In this document: in pieces, positions 44,562 through 57,752 of the stretch
Layout of the letters: each line of letters opens with the position of its first letter
Numbering within the stretch: the first letter of the stretch is position 1
Assembly: GCA_028554755.1 (NCBI GenBank)
Contig: JAPTOF010000004.1
Coordinates: 18,842,001-18,906,000, forward strand
DNA from: Cordia subcordata
Lineage: Eukaryota; Streptophyta; Magnoliopsida; Boraginales; Cordiaceae
Direction: 5' to 3'
DNA: 64,000 bases
Made by a program: the position numbers and the translations under genes
The notes under the pieces: generated by a model
What the model saw: only the letters and a program-made list of their open reading frames with translations
The model's database searches: none
What the model was told of the DNA's origin: nothing

Positions 44562-46632
44562 TCAGTTTCCCTTCCTTTTTTGTTTTCCCAATTTGGATCG
44601 CCTTTGCTTGAACAAGTGCAGGTAAAGTTTCAGCCACAAAATTGGATAGCAGAGAAGCAGAACCTATCAGGAAAAAAGGAGAAGTAAACACAAAATAAGA
44701 TATATTAAGTACTACCATATGCATTATTGATATGAAAGAATCTAGGTCAATGATCCAGATTTGTAGCGAAGTTCATGAAGTTCTACCCCATACACCACAC
44801 AAATTTTTACCAGAAACTGACTAGAAATTTTTATTTAACAAGACTTGTCAGTCATACGTAATAACTTTGTCATGCTAATTGGCAGCTAAAAGTAGCTCAT
44901 TATTGAGTATGTACTAGCTTAAAACATCAAAAGACAGAGATAAAAACATATACTACTTTATTTTTTACATTCTGTTCAATATACGTACCACAACAAAATT
45001 ATAGTAGCTGAAAGGCAGGCCATCAAACAAGTTCTCTTTCATTATAAATGGAAGTGCTTGATACATGAGCCACACTGCACAAATAGAAACTCATTAAGAC
45101 CTCAGTCTTAAGTTCGAATGAATAATGTGGAAGAAATGATTTATTAAATTCAGAATTTGATTTCTGGAATTTATTGGCTTACTTTCACCAGGAAAAACTC
45201 CAATTGGATACAGAATAATGAATGAGGTGTACCTAAATGCAAGAAGATCACCGACCAACACTAAAAATCAGCTCATAACAAGATTGTATGCTGTGTACAC
45301 AGTAAGCATTTGAATTATCATGTTTTCATTGCAGTGGTAATCTTAAGAATCAAACCTGAGATACGTGATCCAACTTGGAGGACTGCCAATACAATTTAAA
45401 GAATAATGCAAGTATCTGATTACCTGCATCCATGACGATGACCAGAACATTTTTCAGCATGAGATATGATAAAATGGAACAAGTTGCGGTGATGGAAAAA
45501 TACTTTCATTTTTCTTTTTCTTTTTTTGGTTTTTGGTTGTTGTTGTTATTGTTTCAAAATGGAATCCACGCAACATTTAAATCATTCCAATATCTCAAAT
45601 TGTACACCAGAACTTTGAGGTATAATTTTGTCACATATGATGCTCATCTCATCTTTAATTGATTGTAAATTGCCTCAAATTAGGATGAGTCATAATTTCA
45701 CTGAAAATGGGGAAATTGCAAAAGAAAAGTGTACTTACATCAGATAAGCTCCAAGCAACAAATGTTATGAAAATTGATGGCAGTTCCTGGACCTTCATTT
45801 AGAAGCAGAATGAGTTGCTGTTAATTTACATGACATTAAACAGAAACACAGAGCAGGCTGCCTACTTTCTAATTAAAAATAAACAAAAAGCCCAAGTAAC
45901 TAATCCTTATTGTTACAGCACCTTATACAGTTTATGTAATCAAAACATTCAATTTTACCGCCTCTAATACGCCAGAAGCTTAGATTACTGAGTACGAAAC
46001 AATATAATTGAAGCAAAAAAAACCTCATCAATGTGACGAACAATAGCCAACAGAAAATGAGTCCTTCCACCCCATTGCATCAGTGGAATCGGCACTCCAC
46101 TTGGAACAATCCCTTAATATCCAAATTGTAATCATAATTAGCAAAATTAGTGTTACATATCATGCAATCTTGAAAACCCTAAGACATATTTCTATAATAT
46201 ACTGACCTATTGCTCCATGTATAACTTCCAAGAATGCAACGCTTTGCAAGAAATCTTCATTAATACCATAAAAAAAGAACATTTAAATTTATACAACAAA
46301 TACACAACAGCTCATACAAAATTCTGTTCTTTTAGTTTGAATTTTATTCCTTCTTGTCTTCTTTTTCTACTTTGGCTCTTTGATTACTTACATATTAGTT
46401 CTCCAGCTGAAGCATAGGCACCACTGATGGACTTACTCGCAATGAAGCTGCTCAAGATTCTAAAGAGAGATATTGTCCTGAAGATTGGTTTAATGGGTCA
46501 GTCTTTTTTTTTTGTTGAATTTTATACTCTCATATAAATACATTTTATGTACAGAGAAGTGGAAGAGAGGTACCATCCAAAAGCTTGGACGGAATTGTAA
46601 CAGAAGAGATAGAGTCTTCGCAGTTGAGACAT
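44562..46632 (-). CDS. 3-hydroxyacyl-CoA dehydratase, PASTICCINO2/PTPLA-like
   Basis: Nine minus-strand exons splice into one open frame of 213 codons: 46632-46574, 46477-46392, 46254-46207, 46112-46024, 45792-45739, 45423-45356, 45232-45183, 45074-44989 and 44663-44562. All introns are GT-AG and all phases agree. The start MSQLRRLYLF is followed by family blocks YNSVQAFGW, GAIGIVPSGVPIPLMQWGGR, LSDVIRY, PPSWITYLRYTSF, LYPIGVFPGEMWLMYQALPF and LPFSYYNF. The predicted catalytic pair is Y143 and E151 in YPIGVFPGE. The C-terminus KRKGN fits a KxKxx ER-retrieval signal. The family dehydrates 3-hydroxyacyl-CoA in very-long-chain fatty acid elongation at the ER membrane, with about six membrane spans. 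Length equals the family norm. It resembles the second plant paralogue (PAS2B-like) more than PAS2 itself (from memory). No stop, no frameshift: the one apparently intact host gene here. Confidence 0.92.
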
Positions 46633-47322
46633 TGGACTTAACACTCAAGTGTCCCTTCCCACAGCATTGGCTGGGTGTTTGTTTAAACAATTATTATAAG
46701 GATGAAGATTTGTGGCCAAAAATGGCCAAAACAAGGATAAATCCGTAATTTTGATATTTTATTGTCTAAGAAAAATTATTTCAAATTTGAGCTAAATTTT
46801 TTACGACAACGTAATTTTATGTGTATTTAAGATAAAAAAAATGTAATTTATATAGTTAATTACTAAATTTTATTTTTAACCAAATAATATCATTGTGATT
46901 CGAGAGAGGAAAGTCAAAAAATTAACAAATGTAAATTTTATTTTCTAAAATTGAAAATGAAATTGTAATCGATACTTCTTCAAGAAAATAAGATATATGG
47001 TAAGTAAATTTTATAACTATAATATAGTAAAAAAATAAAATTATCAAATAAAAATTAAACTAAAAAAAAATTGGGTACAAAAGGTTTTCATTTAAAAAGA
47101 AAGAAGCGAAGAGAAGTCGAGAAAGGGGCTTGTCATTCTAACATTTAGAGGCGATATTGTAGTTTCTACATTTTTATTTGTAAAGGCAACAATAATACTT
47201 TTTTAACAGTAAAATTAATATACATTAAATATATAATTTTTTATTTTTTAAAATCCTCCACCCATCCCCCAACCACTACCACGGACTTGGATCTTCTTTG
47301 GACTTTTATGTGAATCACTAGC

Positions 47323-49239
47323 AGGTGTATTCTAATGACTAGTCTCTTAGACTTAAACAGAACGATTTAAGATATACAATTATAAATAAAATTAATAAAT
47401 TTAAAAAGAGTTATTTATATTTCTTTTTTTTATAATTTTTTTAATCTAAAGCTAATGAAAATCTAACATTCAATTATTCCCTTCTTTATCTTTTTTCCTA
47501 ATCACATTCTTAACTTTCTTTCCAACTGCATTTAATATGGAGATAAGTTTTCCAACAACTCCTTTATTATTATTATTTTTATTTTTTTACTCTTATAGCT
47601 ATTAAAAGATATCATACGCAGAACTTCACACGCACGACTACACAAGCAAGCACGCAGGCAATTTTTTAATTAATTAAATATCTAATTATATCGTCACAAT
47701 ATGTAGAACTAGAATCCTTAAAGGTGTGAATTTGATTTGGCAGTGGCTAAATGGTTTGGAATGATTTTATTTTAAAATATTTATTTTATAAAATTTAAGA
47801 TATATTATTACATGCACCATGTATTCTATAGTTGTAAAAAATAAGATAGGATGTATTGCTTATTTCTTATAAGATAAAAAGTATCATTTGTTTTGAATTT
47901 TTTAAAAGATACATAATAAGATGTCTTAAATCTTATAAATTTTTTTCTATTTTAATAGAATAAGTATTTTAAAATAAGATTATAACAAACAAAGCATAAG
48001 TTTTCTAGCAGCTCCATTTTTTTTCCTCTTTTTTTTTTTTTGTCGTAGCTATTAAAGGACATCAGATAGGTAATTGCAATACTTCATTTGCAGATTTCTA
48101 GAATACATTCTTATGTTCCATAATGGTATTAAAAAACATGGTAGCTCCTTTTGTTGTTGTAGCTATTAAAAATAAATGACTTAATGTCTTCAATTGTTAG
48201 ACCAAAAAATATTGTCTTGAGTTGGTAGTATTAAAATTGATTATGAATTGTAGCAAATTTTTTAATCTGTTCCCTTTATGTAGGGGTTAGTTAGAAAAAT
48301 GTATGTATAATGTTGTTGAAGTATCGAAACTTTTGTTTGAATTCCTATATTTTGTAATGATATTGGAAACATTTTTAGACTCAAAAAAATGAAAGGTAGA
48401 TGGTATTAACCAAAATTTTATTTTTTTTAATTCTATTTCTTGTAGAAGATATATAATCTATAGATTTAATTGTCTTTTGTGGCATATTGCAGGGAATTAC
48501 AACACAATCATCCAAGAATTAAGGAATTAGACCACGATCGTGATTGTAGCTATTAAAGTCATGCATTGTCGTGTTCTGAAATTCAGGACACTCAAAACAT
48601 ATTGCAAATAATTAGAGCTCTTATATATTGGCCTTCACTTAGTGTTGGCTTAACCTTACAAATAAAAATAGAGTAAAATAAATAAATCAATTATTACAGC
48701 AACCTGTACAAACAATAAGAAACATATTGAAAATAAATTAGTTTATGGTGCTACAAAAAAATGTATTAAAAAAAAGAGCTGCCGGAAAAGGCATTTGGCC
48801 ATTGCCAAATCAAATTCACATCTTTAAGGACTTTAGTTCTATATATTGTGACGACATAATTAGATATTTGATTAATTAATTACGTTTTTCTCTTTAAACA
48901 CTTGCCTACGTGCTTGTTTAGTTGTTTATGAAATTCTGCATACAAAGTTTTGCATACGATGTCTTTTAATAGCTACAAAAAAATAAATAAATAAATGAAT
49001 AAAGGAGTTGCCGGAAAACTTACCCCCATATTAAATGTGATTAGGAAAAAAAAAAGTTTAAGAATGTGATTAGGAAAACAAATAAAAAAGGAACAATTAA
49101 ACGTTAAATTTTGATTAGCTTTAGATTAGAAAAATTATAAAAAAGGAAACATAAAAAACTCTTTTTAGATTTACTAATTTTATTTATAATTAGATAGTCT
49201 AGATCATTTTATTTAAATCTAAAAGACTAAAACACACCT
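47323..49239. mobile_element. Foldback/MULE-like element with long inverted repeats
   Basis: The left arm 47323-47753 and right arm 48791-49239 are inverted copies. Shared words (left arm; reverse complement of right) include TATAAATAAAATTA, TCTAAAGCTAAT, CCTAATCACATTCTTAA, AGCTATTAAAAGA and GTGAATTTGATTTGGCA. The outer ends are AGGTGT...ACACCT. The 1-kb centre has two further partial repeats of the TAGCTATTAAA motif (near 48046 and 48162) and no ORF. Long TIRs without coding suggest a non-autonomous Mutator-like or foldback transposon. No clear TSD was found. It lies about 0.7 kb upstream of the dehydratase gene start. Confidence 0.65.
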
Positions 49240-49957
49240 CTTAATATCTTTGAGAGCAATTTACTCAAAAAAAATCCAAATTCCACCAGCAGCAGCACCA
49301 CCACCATAAAATGGGATCAGATTGCTCTCAATCCCCTACTGCTCCTCAATCCACCATAGTAAAGTTTATAATCATTACTTTTTAACTCTAATTAAAACAT
49401 AATTGTTATTGTATGTAAATAAAAAAGATTTTAAAACATTAGCTAATATTAGCAATAATTACTACATAATGTTAACTCTTATCAAACTTAGAGTTATTTC
49501 TTTTAATTAGAATTATACTTTCTAAAGTCACTATTATTGCACAAAAAATTTTATTATCACTAATTATTAATTTGTGCACCCTTTTTAATTTTATACATTC
49601 AAAGATAGAAAATATCATCTTTAAATAGAGACAACAATTGGAAGAAGACAACTTTTATATTCTCTTGTTTTCATTTTATATATACACACATACATACACA
49701 CATACATAAAATTTTCAATTTCATATATCTAGATACAAAAATAGCCATCTAGTTTAGAGATGAACACTTTCGTCTCTACTTATAGACGGTTTGTTTTGTC
49801 TATTGAATCAGACTAGTTAAAAAAAATTAATTTACAAAAAGAAATATAAAATTAAAAGAGGTAAGTGAAAAAATACAAGGAAGACACATTTTTAAAATTT
49901 TAAAGAGGAGATAGTCAATTTAATTATATGTAAGATTAATTATTAAAAAATTATGTT
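49240..49957. other. AT-rich spacer
   Basis: No supported gene. A CCACCAGCAGCAGCACCACC stretch and a short ATG-started frame (MGSDCSQSPTAPQS at 49311) followed by a GTAAAG donor-like site could be a gene fragment, but nothing downstream supports it. Confidence 0.4.
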
Positions 49958-51261
49958 TGTAAGGGGTAAATAATCTTAAGACGGGGTGAATTAAGATTAT
50001 GTCCAATTTTCGCAATAAAAATCCATACAAACACAAGTATAGTCACTTTGTCATTTCAACATATACTTAGCAAGCAAATTTGACAAGTAAGCATAAAATA
50101 AAGAGAAGGAATAGGAACACAATTGATTTTTAGATGGTTTGGCCTTGCATACATCCACCGGCTGAGAATTCTTCCCTTGGTAATTCAACACCTTTACTAG
50201 TGTGGATGCTTTTCCAAGAATTGGTGAAGCATAAACCAATCTTTACACCTATTTGAAGTACAACTTCAAAGAACCCTAGTGAATCCTCACCAAGGATTTT
50301 CTCACACTCTCTCTTGCTATTTAAGATGCTCTTAGTCTAATCCTAGCTCAAGAGTGTGTATACAAACAAGTAATTGAAGGAATTGAAAGTTTTAGGGTTA
50401 CAAGTTTCAATAAGTAAATATTGCAAATGAATGGATCTTGAATGCTCAAAGATTCTAACAATTGATAGCTCAATAATGATGATTTCTAAGCAATAATAAT
50501 GATTGAAAAAGTTTGTAAGGCTTCGAAAATCGCTTTGAATGCTCTTAAGTCATGTTTATACTTGAAGAAAGAAAGAGGCATTTAAAGAGCAACTCAAATG
50601 GTCATAAACGGCTACAGTAATAAATGGGGTGGCTCAAGGTCGGTCAGCCCAGGAGGAGACCGACTATGTGACTGGATATCTTGGTCGCTCGACCTAGAGA
50701 CCAATAGGGTCTAGAAGTTAAGGCTAGTCTGTCGGTCACACAAAGGACAAGTCGGGTGACCAACTTGGAGACTGACATACTTTAGAAAGCAACCTACGAC
50801 AAATTTGAAAGCCTATTTTGAAACTCCTTTGAATCTAAGAGAATATAACAATAATAAAAAGTTTTTTTTAAACAACCTTAGAACCTTTTGGGTCAAAATT
50901 TGCAATAAAAAGTACTATTGCCAAGATTTTCAAAGTCATATGAGGGATTTAAGAAGGTAATGCAAAGAAGTCATGAATACGAGTTATGAAGAGCTTAATC
51001 TAAGGCAAACACAATTAGAGTATGCAACTGACATCCCTAATGTTGCTTCGCCTCCTCCTTATGACTCAACGTCTTCTTCTTTTACAATCTTAAGCACATC
51101 TCTTCTTGAAGTAATCATCTTCAATTCAATCATGATTCAAATTCCAATAAGTCAAACACCTATCTAAAAGATACAATCACAATGGACTCACAAGGTGTTT
51201 AACATTCAATTCAATATAATTTTTATCATCAAAACAACATAAAAGTAATATAAAGCCAACA
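49958..51261 (-). repeat. 3' LTR of copia element J
   Basis: On the minus strand it starts TGTTGGCTTTATATTAC after GGGAGAGAA and ends near CCCCTTACA. The end region is homologous to the end of the element B LTR (AATATCTTAGTTCACCCC-like). A GGTCGGTCAGCCC/CCGACTATGTG/GGTCGCTCGACC cluster lies at 50638-50765, as in element B. 1304 bp. Confidence 0.8.
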
Positions 51262-51737
51262 TTCTCTCCCTTTTTGATGATGACAAATTATTTCCAAGGA
51301 TTAGAGTTTAAAAAAAAATTTTTTTGACTCCCCCTCAATAAAAACATATATGAATATTAAGAACAAATTGGGAGCTCAACCAAATTTAAACTCCCCCTCA
51401 CAAATGCAATCCAAGCATATCTCACCAAACAAATAAGAAATTTCACCAAATATACATGTCCATGGACTAAGCATCACATATCTCTCCCCTCTTTGGCATC
51501 ATGAAAACCAATTAAAGCACAAGAGAAAGATATAAAATCAAGGAAAACATAGCATTGATAAAAGTAACAAGTTCAAGAACTAACACTAGAGGGCCAAAAG
51601 GCCATAAACCATCAAGCTAAACTAGAAACCAAAGCAAAGTAGTTCAAAGTGTTTGAATCTAAGTGAAAATGTTTTAAAGTGCTAAAAAGTAAAAGCATGA
51701 GATGAATGGTTTTGGAAAAACATTAGCTCTCCTAGAA

Positions 51738-53130
51738 TTATGCTCCATGGTCCTTGAAGAATTTGTCCAAGTCAGACTTCATTTGTCCCTAAGAGTTCTT
51801 GAGCTTTCCAAGACTGGTATTCATTTGACTCAAAGTAGTATTGGTGTCCTCTCAGTTCCTGTGCATCTGAGCTATACTCGAATACAAAGTCTACATCTGA
51901 GCCAAAATCTATGAGAGTACTAATGGCTCATCCTCTTGAGTTGCAGAATCCTCTGTTTGTGCTCCAGAACTCAAACCCGCACCTCTTTTCATTTCTTTCC
52001 TTCTTATGTATTCAATGTGCCAAGTTTCTAAAGATGCACGCATAGCTTCCTGTAGATTTTCCTAAGTAAGATATCTCTTAACAACATGCCCTTTAGTAGG
52101 CTCATTTACCTTAATACCTCTAAGCGTAACCGGCTCGTCTTTTTCCGTCTCATCCAGACCTACTTACACCTCATCTCCTTCAGATACATCAAGACCCATC
52201 ACGGGATCAATGAAAGTAGTTCCTTCCTTAGTTCTTTGCCTTATTTTCTTCTTGACGTCTTCACTCAATGCAAGATACTGAGCCTTTGAAATAGGATGAC
52301 CATTACTCCAATAAATCTCCATCTGGTTTATGTAAGCCATATCAAACTTCCATGCAAAGAAGGTTGGTTTATCATCAAATGGCACCTTAAAGTGATAGTA
52401 GATAGGAGTGAGAGCCATTCCATAAGCTTGCTTGTTTGCCTTTGTAATCTTTTTGGTGGTATTTATATTCTCTTTTCCACTCACGTGAACCATATGGCTA
52501 AGCATAAGATATGGCAAGTCAATTTGATCCCTTTGATTAAGAACATAGAGCAAATAAGCATCCATAAAGTTAATTCTACCATCATTGGTCTTCTTGCAAG
52601 TAATAACCTCACTAACAATTCTCAATAAGATCCTCTTCTTGCATCCTTTTAAGAGTAGTCAGAGCAATAGGCATATTGTCAAAACCTTGCCAAATGAATT
52701 TAACAGCAGCGTCTATAGTTTTTCAATTGAAGTCCATCCTTGAGCACTGTAGTTTCTAATACCAACCTTTGGAATACTAAAGACATCTCTTATGTCTTTT
52801 TGTTAAATCAAACCTTGTTCCTTTTACAGCAGACCTTAAATACATGTATCTTTCTTAATCAACAACATCTAGATTTTTATAAAATTCTCTAACTATCTCT
52901 TCATGCACATTACAATTTAAGTGAATAAAAATATCCCAGCCTAGTTCATGAAAAAGTTCTATAGCATTTGCACCTTCTAAATCTTTATCAACCAAGTACT
53001 TTCCATACATAATAGATTGGATGTCAATGTTACCTTGAGTACTTTAAGGTTCTAGAGAAGATGATGATAATGCTTGCCTTGCCCTTCTATTTCCTCCCTT
53101 TTTGGTGCTTCTTCCTCTTGGGGGTGCCAT
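51738..53130 (-). pseudogene. Third ORF of copia element J, disrupted
   Basis: The minus-strand ATG at 53130 starts MAPPRGRSTKKGG, a basic N-terminus like that of element B. It continues with IMYGKYLVDKDLEG and EEIVREFYKNLDVVD (near 52900), then MDAYLLYVLNQRDQIDLPYL, QAYGMAL and KEGTTFIDPVMG (52164-52625). After further stops comes a C-terminus with MKSDLDKFFKDHGA ending at 51738. Every block aligns in order with 15579-16965. That establishes the ORF as a shared, once-selected component, not chance. At least five stops and frameshifts break it here. Confidence 0.78.
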
Positions 53131-53940
53131 AATGCAATTGATTTTGGAAGAGTTTTGATGCAAAAAGATGTTAATGCAAATGGGTGAAGTGATTGTGGAG
53201 AGAATTTAGAGAGATTATAGTGTAAAAAGAAGATTATGAAGATGGGTTTAGAGGTTTTGGAAAAAATGAGAGAAAAGTGAGAGAAAGGGTTAAAAAACTT
53301 GTCATTTAAACCATCTTGACTGCAATAGTCGAGTGCCTGACTTCCATAAAAAGGCAACTAGATACTCAACTGAGGGGGAAGATCCAGTGAGCACCAAAAT
53401 ATAGGGCTAGTCTCACCTTACTTCACATCGATCGACTGACATGGCAACCAGGCCTGTATAGAGAAAACCTTTAATACTCTAGTGTTTTTCCCTTCAAGTT
53501 GAGTGATCGGTGAAGCGTCTAGCCTACCCTAGAAAGCTTTTCAACTCAATTTTTGCTACTTAACAACACTTCGAAAGCCATTTTCATTCAAAATACTTCA
53601 AAATTTTTCATGAAAAACATATTTTAGCCATAGTTTTGCATCTTAATTTCTCTCTTAATTTTACAAAATTGATCTTCATGCAATGGTTTTGTAAAAATGT
53701 TGGCAACTTGATACAATGTATGAACAAATTCAGTATAATGTCACCTTTTTGCACATGATCTCTAATGAAATGATGCCTAATCTCAACATATTTAGTTCTA
53801 GAACATTGGATGGGCTTCTAAGTGAGATTAATGGCACTAGTATTGTCACAATAAATAGGAACATGATCATAATGCAAACCAAAATCAAACAAATTTTGTT
53901 TCATCCATAACATTTGGGCAACATAACTTCCAGCATAAAT

Positions 53941-55080
53941 CTATTTAGCCTCGGCAGTAGATATAGCTACACTATTTTGTTTCCTACTAGGCCAAGACAC
54001 TAAAGCATGACCAAGAAATTGATAAGTGTCGCTAGTACTCTTACAATCTACCTTACAACTGGCTAAATCGCCATCTAAAAAACCATATAAGTCAAATGAA
54101 GCTCCTTTTACATACCAAAGTCCTAGGTTACTAGTCCCTTTAAGATATCTAATGATTCGTTTTATGACAACTAGATGTGTTTCCTTAGGATTATATTGAA
54201 ATCTATCACATAAACACACGGCAAACATAATATCCAACTTTGAGGCCGTCAAATGGAGTAAGCCACCTATTATACCTCGATATTTCTTCTCTTTTACCGA
54301 CTTACCCATTTCATCCTTATCTAGCTTGGTTGAGGGGCTTATGGGAATTCCAATCTCTTTAGCATCCTCAAGCTCAAACTTTTTGATTATCTTATTTGTG
54401 TGCTTGGCTTGATTTATGAAGATGCCCTTCTTAGTTTGCTTGATTTGGAGTCCCAGGAAGAAGGTTAACTCACCTATCATGCTCATAACAAACTCCCTAT
54501 GCACACACTTACAAAAATTTCACAAAGCAACAATAGTGGCACCAAAAATGATATCATCCACATAGATTTGTACAAGCAAAATATCTTTTCCATTTGTTTT
54601 TATAAACAAAGTAGAGTCAAGTTTTCCTCTCTCAAAACCATTTTCAACAAGAAAATTACTAAGCCTTTCATACCAAGCCCTAGGGGCTTGCTTTAAACCA
54701 TATAAACCCTTTTCAAGTTTGAAAACATGATTTGGAAAACATGAATCTTCAAAACTGAGAGGTTGCTCAATGTATACCTCCTCTTCAATAAACCATTTAA
54801 TAAAACACTTTTGACATCCATCTGATATAGTTTAAAATTCATATAGCATGCAAATGCAAGGAACAAATGAATGGATTCTAATCGAGCTATGGGAGGCATA
54901 AGTCTCATCATAATCTATTCCTTCTACTTGATTAGCCTTATTCTTAATTACTACACAGGATTCATGTAGTTTGTTTTTAAATACTCATTTAGTTCCAATT
55001 ATAGGGTGGTCTTTAGGTCTTTCAACTAGTTTCTAAACCTCATTTCTAGTAAATTGATTTAACTCTTCTTCCATGGCAAT
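53941..55080 (-). pseudogene. RT and RNase H of copia element J, disrupted
   Basis: Minus-strand frames contain YVDDI (54547-54564), GELTFFLGLQIKQ, RYLKGTSNLGLWY, LDGDLASCKVDCKSTSDTY (RNase H, diverged from SDADYAGC) and AISTAEAK, plus KLYQMDVKSVLLNGLL at 54693-54911. Closest to the RT of element B. The RNase H SDAD motif reads LDGD, so the active site is damaged. Confidence 0.85.
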
Positions 55081-55693
55081 TTTCTAATTTTATCAAGTAA
55101 AGCCTCTTTTATATTTTTGGGTTCAACTTGTGAAATGAATGCATAATGCTCACAAAATGTATTGATATTATGCCTAGTCCTTACTCCCTTGGATGGATCA
55201 CTACTAATTTGGTCTTGGGGTGATCTCTCACAAACCTCTAACTCCTTGGTAAGTCAATGTGAGCTTCTTCATTTTTCAAGGTAGTGTTTTGATTTGAACA
55301 TTGTCCCTCTTCCACCTTTACTTGAGATTCTCCTTCTTGGGGTGCAACTTATTGATCTTTTGAAGTCTCCTTGCCTTTGATCAGTTGATCTTCAACTATT
55401 GTCTTCTCTAAAAGGTGACCTACATAAAAAATATCCTTTCTCGATGCAAATGGATTTGTTTCATCGAAAGTTACATACATTGATTCTTCTAATAACCAAG
55501 AAAAATATCCTCATTCAATTTAGCATCAAACTTTCACAAATGATATTTTGTATTCAAAATAAAGCATTTACAATAAAATACTTCGAAATATGAAATCTTA
55601 GGGGGTTTGCCATGCCAAAGCTCATATAGGGTTTTGTTTAAAATGGGTCTAATGAGGACTTTATTTTGCATATAGCATACAGTGTAAATGGCT

Positions 55694-56333
55694 TCACTTT
55701 AAAAATATGTAGGAAAGTCGTGTCTTCAAGCATAGTCCTTGCCATTTCTTGTAAAGTATGATTCTTCCTCTCCACTTATTTTGTTGAGTCCGAGAGGCCA
55801 AAAAATTGTGGCCAATGCCATGCTCATCACAGAAATGCATAAAAGGAGTATTCACATATTTCGTACCATTATCACTATGAATGCAAGTTATAAACCAGTC
55901 TTTCTCATTTTGCACTTTCTTACACAACCTTGCAAATTCATTGAAGGCATCATTTTTGTGTGTAAGAAACCTAACCCATGTAAACCTAGTATAATCGTCT
56001 ACAACAAAAAAAGTATATTTAGATCCACCTAGGCTAGTAACATCAATTGGTCCAAAAAAATCCATATGCAACAATTGTGATGCTTTAGAAGTAGAAATCA
56101 TGTTAATGGGTTTTAAAGAAGTTTTACGTTACTTACCAAGTTGACATGCATCACATACTGTGCTTTTCAAATTTGATCTTGGGTAAGTCTATAACTAGCT
56201 CATGTTTAGACAAATTCTTCAATAAAATCATGCTAGCATGCCCAAGCCTTTTATTCCACAACCAAGAGTTTTCATGCACAGTGGATAAACATGTTACATT
56301 TTGATTCTCAAGTTGGTCAATCTCAACAGTATA
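55694..56333 (-). pseudogene. Integrase of copia element J, disrupted
   Basis: The frame 55694-56101 reads HMDFFGPIDVTSLGG, VVDDYTRFTWVRF and HSDNGTKYVNTPF. A frameshift breaks the PQQNGVVERKN-type motif (here RTQQNKWRGR). The zinc domain (RLGHASM...) lies at 56180-56280. The copia insertion interrupts it at 56334. Confidence 0.85.
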
Positions 56334-56766
56334 TGTTGAAAATTTTCTCTTTAAAGTGGGCTATCGTTAATTATTTTTGGTTTTATAAAATAAGCTGAAT
56401 ATCTGGTTTACAAGTTGGGTTTTGTGATCATATTGGTTTTAGCCCGCCTCATAAATCCATACGGTTCTTTTGTGCATAGACCCATATATTCTGATAAATC
56501 TTTTTATGGGTAGGACTGTCAGAATTTATTATAAATAGGGCTGAGTCCCCTCTCCTACTCTTAACCTAACAATTGTTCCCATAAGCATCTGTTAGTATTG
56601 AGTAGAGCAGGGAGAGGAAGATCTAAGCCTAGACTGGGTGACAGTTATTTCTTCCACAACAATTCTTTAACAATAATGGCTCAAATAGGTATGTGCTTCC
56701 GCTATCAATTATGTCTTTGAATTTATAATTGTAAATTCATGTATACGATCCTATATTGCGCTTACA
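56334..56766 (+). repeat. 5' LTR of copia element K
   Basis: TGTTGAAAATTTTC start, TTGCGCTTACA end. TATAAATAGGGC near 56531-56542 is the likely TATA box. Confidence 0.92.
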
Positions 56767-57289
56767 TGTGGTATCAGAGCCACTTATACATGGATTTACA
56801 TGTAATTTTTTTTAAAAAAAATTGGAATACTTGTTTGAGCATATAGACTACGAAATTTGTTGATGATTGTTTTATATTATTATTGATTGAGTGCTTTCGT
56901 AAAACTTTCCTTGGTCATTCTTGATTTATGATCTATTTTAATTTTTGAGTTTTTCCACTGAATTATTCAGAGAAAGCCAATCGCCACTCACATCAAGAAA
57001 ATAGCCATTTTTTAAATAAAAAAAGAGAATATTCATTATTTGATTTGTGTTTTTGAAGACCCATGTTTTGGTCCCGTGTTTCAAATTTTTGCGATTTTCT
57101 TGATTTTTAATAAAATAAATAAAAAAAACTATTTGCATAATCTAGCAAAGAATTCAACTTTTTCTAGTGAAATTGATGTTGAATTTGAATTTCTAGGTGA
57201 AAAAGACTAGGATTAGATTATTTGATTACAAAAATCGAATTAGATTCGAGGTTTTTATGACATGGGTTTTCATTTTGGGTCTAAACAAC

Positions 57290-57640
57290 TCTGTATTAGC
57301 CCATTTTAGAGGTAGAAGGGTCATATTTGGTAAATAAGACTTTAGGGTGATTAAACTTTACAATTAATAAGCATAGCCAAACAAAATCTTATTTTAAATT
57401 GGTAAGGGATGTGTTTGGCAAATAGTCCTTTTGGGATACTTAGACCTTTGTTATATATAAGCGCGACCAAACAAGGCCCTTGTGTTTTAAGCTAGAAAGG
57501 GCTACATTTGGCAAAAATTAGTTTCTTTAGCTTTTTGGTCTTTAGATTATTTGCATAACCAAACAGAGCCCTTATTTTTAAGTTGGGAAGGTCTTGTTTG
57601 GCTAAAGGTTTTTCTTACCAAAGACATAGCATTGCATATT
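57290..57640 (+). repeat. Degenerate repeats in element K leader
   Basis: About four units of 80-110 bp, each with a run like GGGYYATATTTGGYAAA...CATARCCAAACARRGCCCTT (near 57330, 57410, 57510, 57590). They lie in the untranslated leader between the primer site and Gag. Confidence 0.6.
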
Positions 57641-57703
57641 TTAAATTTAGCAAACAATGTCTTTGCTACTATGGTATTAAATTTAATTTAAAATGTTAAA
57701 TTT

Positions 57704-57705
<2 letters not shown>

Positions 57706-57749
<44 letters not shown>
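57706..57749. repeat. (TA)n microsatellite
   Basis: About 44 bp of pure TA repeat in the leader of element K. A second (AT)n tract lies at 59853-59900. Confidence 0.95.
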
Positions 57750-57752
<3 letters not shown>

